The notes below the pieces were generated by a model, which worked only from the letters and a program-made list of their open reading frames with translations, ran no database searches and was not told the origin of the DNA. From the NCBI GenBank assembly GCA_002431965.1, contig DJEW01000033.1:229-11954 (forward strand): DNA of 11,726 nucleotides. Direction: 5' to 3'. Source of the stretch: Clostridiales bacterium UBA5888. Its GTDB lineage: Bacteria; Bacillota; Clostridia; Oscillospirales; Oscillospiraceae. Below, piece after piece: positions 5,972-11,726 of this stretch. Position 1 is the stretch's first letter. Each line of letters begins with the position of its first letter. A program made the position numbers and the translations under genes.

Positions 5972-7585
5972 ATGAAAAGAAAATTTCTGGCACTGTTTCT
6001 GACGTTCGTCATGGCGTTCACGCTGTGCTCCGGCGCGGCGTATGCCGACGGGCAGAGCGCGGACATTGTCGTGCTGTACACAAACGACGTGCACTGCGGC
6101 ATTGACGACAACCTCGGCTACCAGGGGCTTGCTCTGGTAAAAAACACTCTGGAATCGCAGGGCAAGGAGGTCATCCTTGCCGACGCCGGCGACGCCATAC
6201 AGGGCGGCACGATCGGCACGCTCTCCAAGGGCGAGTATATCGTGGACATCATGAACGAGCTGGGCTACGACGTGGCGACGCCCGGCAACCACGAATTTGA
6301 CTACGGCATGGATCAGTTCCTCAAGCTTGTAAAGGAAGCGGACTTTGACTATGTCAGCGCCAACTTCTATGACAAAAACGGCAAGACCGTGCTCGACCCG
6401 TACACCATCATTGAGAGAGACGGCGTGAAGATCGCGTTCGTCGGCATCAGCACACCGAGAACAATCACCTCCTCCACGCCGAAGTACTTCCAGGACAGCA
6501 ACGGCGAGTGGATATACTCCTTCGGTCAGGATGAGACCGGCGAGACCGTCTACACCGCCGTTCAGGAAGCGGTCGACGCCGCGCGCAAGGACGGCGCGGA
6601 CTATGTCATCGCACTGGCGCATCTCGGCATCGAGGCCGACTGCTCCCCATGGACATCCTCCGAGGTCATCACAAACACCACCGGCATTGACGTCATGCTC
6701 GACGGGCACAGCCACTCCGTGATTGAAAAGGAGCTTGTGAAAAACAAGGACGGCAGCGAGGTCATCCTCACCTCCACCGGCACAAAGCTGGAAAATATCG
6801 GCTGCCTGACCATCACGGCGGACGGCAAGCTTGACACCGTGCTGCTCAACGACGGCGGCATGAAGAACTATATCGGTGAGATTCAGGCAGAGTATGACGA
6901 GCTTGTCAACGAAGTCGTGGCGCACTCCGACGTTGACCTTGTGATAAACGACCCCGCTAACCCCGAGCAGCGCATCGTCCGCCTTTCTGAAACCAATCTC
7001 GGCGATCTGTGCGCGGATGCGTACAAGGCCATGTCCGGCGCTGACGTGGCGTTCGTCAACGGCGGCGGCATCCGCACGGGCATCAAGGCGGGCGACATCA
7101 CCTATGGCGATATTATCTCCGTCCATCCGTTCGGCAACGAAATGTGCGTTGTTGAATGCACCGGTCAGGAGATACTTGACGCGCTGGAGCTCGGCGCTTC
7201 CGCCCTGCCGGGTGAGAGCGGCGGCTTTTTGCAGGTCGCAGGGCTTGAGTACACCGTTGATCTCAACGTTGAATCCTCCGTCAAGCGCGACAAGGAGAAT
7301 ATGTTCGTCAGCGTTGACGGCGACTACCGCGTGAAGGATGTCACCGTCGGCGGCGAACCGCTTGACCTTGAAAAGACCTACACCCTTGCAAGCCACAACT
7401 ACATGCTCAAAAACGGCGGCGACGGCTACACGATGTTCATGGACAACACCCTCTTGCAGGACAGCGTGATGATCGACAACCAGGTGCTCATCAACTATAT
7501 CGTTGATAAGCTCGGCGGCACTGTCGGCGAGGAGTATTCCGATCCCTACGGGCAGGGGCGCATCACCATTATAGAAGCAGAATAA
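5972..7585 (+). CDS. Secreted 5'-nucleotidase / 2',3'-cyclic phosphodiesterase (UshA/YfkN type)
   Basis: A 537-residue exported metallophosphoesterase. Residues 1-26 are a signal peptide ending AYA. The N-terminal two-metal domain (about 31-290) shows TNDVH (D39, H41), DAGD (D74), GNHEFD (N106, H107), AHLG (H217) and DGHSHS (H246, H248), the full set of metal and catalytic ligands. The C-terminal 5_nucleotid_C domain (about 320-535) shows VNGGGIR (about 362-368), HPFGNE and LKNGGDGYTMF, the loops that hold the base. It should release phosphate and nucleosides from nucleotides outside the cell; the exact substrate is open. There is no LPXTG or C-terminal helix, so it is probably released or loosely held. 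AGGAGG lies six bases before the ATG. It is a single gene, followed by a hairpin at 7608-7637. Confidence 0.94.
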   Translation: MKRKFLALFLTFVMAFTLCSGAAYADGQSADIVVLYTNDVHCGIDDNLGYQGLALVKNTLESQGKEVILADAGDAIQGGTIGTLSKGEYIVDIMNELGYDVATPGNHEFDYGMDQFLKLVKEADFDYVSANFYDKNGKTVLDPYTIIERDGVKIAFVGISTPRTITSSTPKYFQDSNGEWIYSFGQDETGETVYTAVQEAVDAARKDGADYVIALAHLGIEADCSPWTSSEVITNTTGIDVMLDGHSHSVIEKELVKNKDGSEVILTSTGTKLENIGCLTITADGKLDTVLLNDGGMKNYIGEIQAEYDELVNEVVAHSDVDLVINDPANPEQRIVRLSETNLGDLCADAYKAMSGADVAFVNGGGIRTGIKAGDITYGDIISVHPFGNEMCVVECTGQEILDALELGASALPGESGGFLQVAGLEYTVDLNVESSVKRDKENMFVSVDGDYRVKDVTVGGEPLDLEKTYTLASHNYMLKNGGDGYTMFMDNTLLQDSVMIDNQVLINYIVDKLGGTVGEEYSDPYGQGRITIIEAE

Positions 7586-7607
7586 AACGAACAGCGGTGA
7601 ATTTCGA

Positions 7608-7637
7608 TCATCCCCGGGGCATGCGCTCCGGGGATGA
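7608..7637. terminator. GC-rich hairpin downstream of the nucleotidase gene
   Basis: A perfect ten-base stem (TCATCCCCGG, 7608-7617, with 7628-7637) has a ten-base loop. It begins 22 bases past the nucleotidase stop, where a terminator belongs, but no T-run follows. Almost the same arms recur at 10933-10962. Confidence 0.45.
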
Positions 7638-7782
7638 GCAGGTGAAGGTAAAGGGCGGCACTCCTGACTATGGTAATCAACGCCAAGAAGGCGTTGCTAT
7701 CGGCGGCGATAATGACCGGGTCGGGGCGCGCTGCCCAAACGCCCTCCCCTTCTCCGTCTCGGATTTTGAGAGCGTAGGCGGC
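7638..7782. other. Unassigned sequence between nucleotidase and exporter remnant
   Basis: These 145 bases carry no gene I recognise. They are open in more than one frame on both strands without resembling the exporter that follows. An in-frame continuation of the exporter stub exists upstream, but the residues there are polar and glycine-rich, unlike a membrane protein. The block may be foreign sequence joined to the gene fragment, or plain spacer. Confidence 0.4.
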
Positions 7783-7986
7783 GCGGGCACGGCGGCGGGA
7801 AGCCTGGCGCGCGGTGCGGCGTACATGCTGGCGTTCGCGCTGGGCACAGCGCCGGCGATGCTGCTGTTCGGCTCGCTCGGCGCGCTGATACCGAAGAAGT
7901 ATAATAAATACATCCTTAAAGTCAGCACCGTGCTCATCATTGCGCTGGGTCTGGCGCTGATGATAAAGGGTCTGAAGCTTATTTGA
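7783..7986 (+). pseudogene. C-terminal remnant of a TauE/SafE-like (DsbD_2-type) membrane exporter
   Basis: About 67 residues remain. AGTAAGSLARGAAYMLAFALGTAPAM is followed by LLFGSLGALIPKKYNKY, then a final helix VSTVLIIALGLALMIKGL and a stop at 7984. The 'G..M..F.LGT.P.ML.FG' helix, the basic loop and the last helix ending in KGL match the end of sulfite exporter TauE/SafE family proteins (UreH/DsbD_2-like). The four or so helices expected before this are missing. There is no start codon with a ribosome site in this part; a GTG at 7597 would give an N-terminus unlike the family. I read it as a truncated gene left by deletion or rearrangement. A strong terminator still follows at 8005-8047. 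Confidence 0.65.
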
Positions 7987-8004
7987 AGCTAAGAAGTTAA
8001 TATG

Positions 8005-8047
8005 ACCGGCAGAGGCGTGACATCTCGCGTCTCTGCCGGTTTTTCTT
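8005..8047 (+). terminator. Intrinsic terminator after the exporter remnant
   Basis: Arms ACCGGCAGAGGCG (8005-8017) and CGTCTCTGCCGGT (8028-8040) pair over 13 positions, with one G-T wobble and a ten-base loop. TTTTCTT follows directly. It isolates the flavoprotein gene downstream from anything upstream. Confidence 0.9.
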
Positions 8048-8059
8048 GAATTGCCGAAA

Positions 8060-8077
8060 AATTGTCTAGTGACAATT
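8060..8077. promoter_or_regulatory. Operator-like inverted repeat over the flavoprotein promoter
   Basis: AATTGTC (8060-8066) and GACAATT (8071-8077) form a perfect seven-base inverted repeat around TAGT. It covers the -35 hexamer of the promoter, a place where a bound protein would block or recruit polymerase. The 5-4-5 core TTGTC-N4-GACAA has the spacing of CRP/FNR-superfamily sites; MarR-type operators can also look like this. The regulator is not in the window. Confidence 0.5.
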
Positions 8078-8097
8078 GGCAATATATATGGTATTGT
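8069..8097 (+). promoter_or_regulatory. Promoter for the GltD-like flavoprotein
   Basis: GTGACA (8069-8074) and TATTGT (8092-8097) are separated by 17 bases. A TGG just before the -10 gives an extended -10 character. Transcription is expected near 8104, about 50 bases before the start codon. Confidence 0.55.
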
Positions 8098-8154
8098 ATG
8101 GACTGGAGAGACAAATTTTCGGCAAATTCAAATGCACATAAGGGAGAGAGATAT

Positions 8155-10872
8155 ATGGTAACAAACAAAGAAAAGCTTCTAGCTCTCGGCAAGAAGATGA
8201 CAGATCGCGTGCCGTACAAGCTTGGGCTGAAAAAGCTTGACGAGAGCTGCCCAGAGTACTGGGGACTCGTGAATGCGCTGGACGATGAGATGGTGGAGAT
8301 CGCGCTGAGCATGCCGCAGCGTGTGCCGCAGACGCTGGCACAGGTCGCAAAAACCTCCGGCTGGGCCGATATGGAGAGGCTGGAGGCCAAGCTGTACGAG
8401 ATGGGCTGCGTCGGGCTTATTGAGTGGAACTGGGAAAATCCGCAGCGCGAGAAGCAGTATATGCTGCCGCTGTTCGTGCCCGGCGCGGCGGAATTTTTCA
8501 ATATGCGCAAATCCTTCGTTGACGAGCATCCCGAGGTCTGCGATTTCTTCAACGACATGACCCGCCTGCCGCTGGAAAAGATAACGCCGATGGTGCCGCC
8601 AGGAGGCGCTGGCATCGGCATGCACGTCGTTCCGGTGGAAAAAGCCATTCAGAGCGAATCTAAATCCGTCAGCATCGAGCATCTCTCTCACTGGCTGAAA
8701 AAATACGACTGCTATGTTGCCGGAGCATGCTCCTGCCGCCGCTCGCAGTCTGTACGCGGTGAAGGCTCAGGCGATCTTGAAGACAACTGGTGCATCGCCG
8801 TGGGCGACTGCGCGCGTTACGCCATTGAGACCGGAAAGGATGGGCGCGAGGTCAGCTATGACGAGGTTATCGCTATTCTCCGGCGTGCCGAGGAAGAGGG
8901 ATACGTCCACCAGATAACCAACATTGACGGTGAGGACAAGATCTTTGCCATCTGCAACTGTGCGCCTGGCGTATGCTACGCCCTGCGCACGTCTCAGCTC
9001 TTTAACACGCCGAACATGTCCCGCAGCGCATACATTGCCCACGTGGACAAGGAAAAATGCGTCGCGTGCGGCAAATGCGTGGAGGTCTGCCCCGCTGGCG
9101 CGGCAAAGCTGGGACAAAAGCTTTGCACGAAGGAAGGTCCTGTCATATATCCCAAGCATGAGCTGCCTGACGACACAAAGTGGGGTCCGGAGAAATGGGA
9201 CGAGGACTACCGCGACAATAATATGATAAACTGCTACGACACCGGCACTGCCCCCTGCAAGACCGCTTGCCCCGCACATATCGCCGTGCAGGGCTATATA
9301 AAGATGGCTGCCGAAGGAAGATACCTCGACGCGCTCAAGCTCATCAAGCAGGATAACCCCTTCCCCGCCGTCTGCGGCAGCATATGCAACCGCCGGTGCG
9401 AAGCCGCATGCACGCGCGGCACGGTGGATGCGCCAGTTGCGATCGATGAGATAAAGAAGTTCATCGCCGCTCAGGAGCTTCACGCCGACAAGCGGTACAT
9501 CCCCGAAAAGCGCACGCGCAGAGAGGATACCTCCGGCTATGATGAGAAGATAGCCGTTATCGGCTCCGGACCTGCGGGTCTGAGCTGTGCATATTACCTT
9601 GCAAACATGAGCTACCCCGTGACCGTATTTGAGCGTGACGAAGTACCCGGCGGCATGCTCACGCTCGGCATACCCTCGTTCAGGCTTGAAAAGGACGTTG
9701 TCAGCGCGGAGATAGACGTGCTGCGAGAGATGGGTGTGGAGTTTCGATGCGGCGTTGAGGTCGGCAGGGACATCACGCTCGACGAGCTGCGAGCACAAGG
9801 CTACAAGGGCTTCTTCATCGGAATCGGCGCGCAGAAATCCGCGCCGCTCGGCATTCCGGGTGAGACACTGCACGGCGTATTCGGCGGTGTTGAATTCATG
9901 CGCGCGGTAAATCTCGACATGCATCCCGCCGTCGGCAGAAAGTGCGCCGTCATCGGCGGCGGCAACGTGGCAATGGACGTTTGCCGCAGTGCCGTGAGGC
10001 TCGGCGCAGAAGAGACCTATGTTATATATCGCCGTTCCGAGGTGGAAATGCCCGCAGATAAAGCAGAGGTCGCCGAGGCAATCGAGGAGGGCGTGAATTT
10101 CCGTTACCTCTGCGCCCCGGTGGAGATCATCGGCGACGGAGAAAAGGTCACGGCGCTCAAGGTGGAGCTGATGGAGCTTGGCGAGGCGGACGAAAACGGT
10201 CGGCGCAAGAGCGTCGGCACAGGCAGGTATGAGACTATCGAGGTCGATTCCGTCATAAGCGCCATTGGTCAGAAGGTCGATCTCGGCGGCATCGCTCCGG
10301 AGGGCATGACCTTCAACCACAACGGCACTGTCATCGCCGACCCCGTAACCCTGCAAACCGCACAGCCGGATATATTCGTCGGCGGCGATGCGCTGACAGG
10401 TCCGAAGTTCGCAATTGACGCCATCGCCGCCGGGCGCGAGGCTGCCGAGTCGCTGCACCGCTATGTCCACCCCGGGCAGAGTCTTACGCTTGCGCGTAAC
10501 CGCCGCCAGTTCATCGAGCTTAATAAGGACGACGTCATGCTGCCGGTGGAGAGCTTTGATAACTCCTCCCGTCAGCTGCCCGGCATGGACAGCACAAAAG
10601 TGAAGAGCTTTGCCGACGCACGCCTGACTTTCACCGATGAGCAGGTACGCCGTGAGGCAGCGCGCTGTCTCGGCTGCGGCGCAACCGTGGTGGACGAGAA
10701 CAAGTGCATCGGCTGCGGACTGTGCACGACGCGGTGCGAGTTTGACGCGATACATCTCAGCCGCGATCTGCCGGAGGCGTCCGTCATGTTCAAGGCAGAG
10801 GACAAGATGAAGGCGATCCTGCCGTACATGCTCAAGCGCGAGGTCAAAATTCTGCGCAGCGGAAAGAAGTAA
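8155..10872 (+). CDS. Multi-cluster Fe-S flavoprotein with GltD-like NADPH/FAD module
   Basis: A 905-residue cytoplasmic fusion. Residues about 40-110 look like a winged-helix fold (TLAQVAKTSGW...LEAKLYEMGCVGLIEW). A cysteine-rich domain follows: C192, C194 in ACSCRR, C213, C219, and C267, C269, C274 in ICNCAPGVC. A ferredoxin cluster uses C302, C305, C308, C312. The GltD-type region starts near 360 with C360, C368, C372, C407, C411, C415, C419. It then has the FAD loop GSGPAG (470-475), the NAD(P)H loop GGGNVAMD (601-608) and FVGGDALTGP near 741-750. The C-terminal ferredoxin has C838, C841, then C851, C854, C857, C861. The parts suggest electron transfer between NAD(P)H and low-potential carriers. 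No GltB-like large subunit is adjacent, so glutamate synthase activity is not supported. ATG 8155 is chosen for GGGAGA (8142-8147); an in-frame upstream extension would cover the promoter. Confidence 0.85.
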   Translation: MVTNKEKLLALGKKMTDRVPYKLGLKKLDESCPEYWGLVNALDDEMVEIALSMPQRVPQTLAQVAKTSGWADMERLEAKLYEMGCVGLIEWNWENPQREKQYMLPLFVPGAAEFFNMRKSFVDEHPEVCDFFNDMTRLPLEKITPMVPPGGAGIGMHVVPVEKAIQSESKSVSIEHLSHWLKKYDCYVAGACSCRRSQSVRGEGSGDLEDNWCIAVGDCARYAIETGKDGREVSYDEVIAILRRAEEEGYVHQITNIDGEDKIFAICNCAPGVCYALRTSQLFNTPNMSRSAYIAHVDKEKCVACGKCVEVCPAGAAKLGQKLCTKEGPVIYPKHELPDDTKWGPEKWDEDYRDNNMINCYDTGTAPCKTACPAHIAVQGYIKMAAEGRYLDALKLIKQDNPFPAVCGSICNRRCEAACTRGTVDAPVAIDEIKKFIAAQELHADKRYIPEKRTRREDTSGYDEKIAVIGSGPAGLSCAYYLANMSYPVTVFERDEVPGGMLTLGIPSFRLEKDVVSAEIDVLREMGVEFRCGVEVGRDITLDELRAQGYKGFFIGIGAQKSAPLGIPGETLHGVFGGVEFMRAVNLDMHPAVGRKCAVIGGGNVAMDVCRSAVRLGAEETYVIYRRSEVEMPADKAEVAEAIEEGVNFRYLCAPVEIIGDGEKVTALKVELMELGEADENGRRKSVGTGRYETIEVDSVISAIGQKVDLGGIAPEGMTFNHNGTVIADPVTLQTAQPDIFVGGDALTGPKFAIDAIAAGREAAESLHRYVHPGQSLTLARNRRQFIELNKDDVMLPVESFDNSSRQLPGMDSTKVKSFADARLTFTDEQVRREAARCLGCGATVVDENKCIGCGLCTTRCEFDAIHLSRDLPEASVMFKAEDKMKAILPYMLKREVKILRSGKK

Positions 10873-10932
10873 CGCATAAGTCAAGTTACCATCGATTTAT
10901 ATTGTAATATGACAGAGACAGCGTAAAATAAC

Positions 10933-10962
10933 ATCATCCCCCGGCGTGTACCGGGGGATGAT
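10933..10962. terminator. Strong hairpin downstream of the flavoprotein gene
   Basis: A perfect 12-base stem (ATCATCCCCCGG, 10933-10944, with 10951-10962) has a six-base loop. It lies 60 bases past the flavoprotein stop and probably ends its transcript, though no T-run follows on the plus strand. The minus-strand side is moderately T-rich. The arms nearly match those of the hairpin at 7608-7637. Confidence 0.55.
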
Positions 10963-10979
10963 CAGCCTGTCAAAGAAGT

Positions 10980-11001
10980 CTCGCCAATATGCGAGCTTTT
11001 T
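10980..11001 (+). terminator. Small hairpin with T-run ahead of the transposase gene
   Basis: CTCGC (10980-10984) and GCGAG (10991-10995) pair around CAATAT and are followed by C and TTTTT (10997-11001). Insertion sequences often carry such a stop near their left end to block outside transcription. The stem is short, so the call is cautious. Confidence 0.4.
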
Positions 11002-11009
11002 GGTATAAT
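11002..11009 (+). promoter_or_regulatory. Extended -10 promoter for the transposase
   Basis: GGTATAAT at 11002-11009, preceded by T, gives TGGTATAAT: a perfect -10 core with the TG extension, 30 bases before the transposase ATG. The -35 place (TCGCCA, 10981-10986) is poor and overlaps the small hairpin. Confidence 0.45.
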
Positions 11010-11038
11010 GGGAAAAAAGAGGACAGGTGGAAAGAAGC

Positions 11039-11726
11039 ATGGAACAGTGGAGACAGGATAACCGGCGAGACGTGGTAATGGTGGATATAGATCAGCTGTG
11101 CCAAAGGATCACATGCTAAGGAAAATAGAAAAGGTGATAGACTACGACTGGCTGTATGAAAGGTTGAGTCCGTACTATTGCCATGGCGTGGGGCGGGACG
11201 GAACAGACCCTGTAGTGCTCATAAAGATGGTATTGATCCAGCATCTGTTCGGCATACCGTCATTGCGCCAGACATACCGGGAAATACAGTTGAATGTAGC
11301 GTATCGTTGGTTTCTTGGGTATAGCCTGCTGGACAGAATACCGCATTTTGCTACGGTGAGCTATGCGTTCTGCAAGAGATTTCCCTCGGAGCTCCCGGCT
11401 GAAATATTCGAGCACATACTGAATAAGGCAATAAATAACCGTGCAGTAGACCCAAGTGCGGTATTCATAGACGGAACACATATAAAAGCAAGCGCAAATA
11501 AGAAAAAGTTCCAGAAAGAACAAGTCGCCAAAACAGCAAAGATATATGAGGAGCAGCTTCGGAAAGAAGTAAACGCAGAAAGAGCAGAGTTGGGCAAGTC
11601 ACCGATCGACGATGACGATGATGCCCCCAGAGGCGGGGGAACAGCAGAAAAGACAGTCTCAACGACAGACCCGGATTGCGGAATGTTCGTAAAGGGCGAG
11701 CATGAACGGCAGTTTGCATATGAAGC
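11039..11726 (+). pseudogene. IS1182-type transposase, frameshifted and cut by the right edge
   Basis: The gene starts at ATG 11039 (AGGTGG eight bases upstream) with MEQWRQDNRRDVVMVDIDQL, then meets a stop about 20 codons in. From 11101 another frame resumes the protein exactly where it should (PKDHMLRKIEKVIDYDWLYERL) and stays open to the edge, about 208 codons. Restoring one G in CTG(G)TGCC near 11098-11100 would join both parts. Recognisable blocks are DPVVLIKMVLIQHLFG (DUF772-type N-terminus), NVAYRWFLGY, IPHFATVSYAF and VFIDGTHIKASANKKK, which holds the first aspartate of the DDE catalytic triad. The rest of the triad is beyond the window. The left end of the element should lie between about 10963 and 11000, but I cannot fix its terminal repeat with only one end in view. 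Confidence 0.85.

Noticed and set aside
5822..7396. A long minus-strand open frame extending the aminotransferase upstream to 918 residues
   Set aside because: The extension is antisense to the nucleotidase, which has a full signal peptide and catalytic motifs. The aminotransferase has its own ribosome site at 5834-5831 and promoter at 5884-5856.
7597..7986. Intact 129-residue protein starting at GTG 7597
   Set aside because: The first 60 residues are polar and lack the membrane helices expected for the exporter, and the start lies just before a strong hairpin at 7608-7637. A truncated remnant explains the sequence better.
8767..10884. A 705-residue minus-strand open frame opposite the flavoprotein gene
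   Set aside because: It mirrors the GC-rich codon pattern of the plus-strand gene, shows no family motifs, and lacks the organised cysteine and nucleotide-binding motifs seen on the plus strand.

Overview
The window looks like chromosomal DNA of a low-oxygen Gram-positive bacterium, most likely a gut Clostridia member (Oscillospirales or a relative). This rests on strong GGAGG-type ribosome sites, TTGNNN-17-TATAAT promoters, Firmicutes-type InlB-like surface repeats, a multi-cluster iron-sulfur flavoprotein and an IS1182-type transposase. The protein families are recognised by eye; no database was searched.

Layout. (1) 1-1144, minus: the N-terminal part of a secreted, repeat-bearing surface protein that runs off the left edge. 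(2) 1145-1671: a 527-base control region. It has divergent promoters, a perfect array of about 15 GCCGA pentamers in the long leader of the surface gene, and a terminator-like hairpin in the same leader. (3) 1672-2259, plus: a small protein resembling THEP1-type NTPases but with worn nucleotide-binding motifs. (4) 5821-2343, minus: a PLP aminotransferase, argS (arginyl-tRNA synthetase) and a GtrA-family membrane protein; argS and the GtrA gene overlap by four bases. (5) 5972-7585, plus: a secreted 5'-nucleotidase of the UshA/YfkN type, divergent from the aminotransferase. (6) 7586-8047: the C-terminal stub of a TauE/SafE-like exporter beside unexplained sequence, closed by a good terminator. 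(7) 8155-10872, plus: a 905-residue flavoprotein joining a winged-helix-like region, a cysteine-rich CxCR domain, a ferredoxin, a GltD-like NADPH/FAD module and a C-terminal ferredoxin. Its promoter carries a perfect inverted repeat. (8) 10980-11726: the 5' part of an IS1182-type transposase gene broken by a one-base frameshift.

Most genes are housekeeping or metabolic and do not form one pathway. The nucleotidase would scavenge nucleotides outside the cell, argS feeds translation, and the flavoprotein handles electrons between NAD(P)H and ferredoxin-like clusters.

The most interesting signal is the leader of the surface gene. A 5-base repeat between promoter and start codon crosses a possible leader ORF. 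Gain or loss of one unit would move that ORF among three frames with different ends: just before the hairpin, just past it, or on the surface gene's own start codon. This would be a neat phase-variation design, but it is inferred from the sequence alone.
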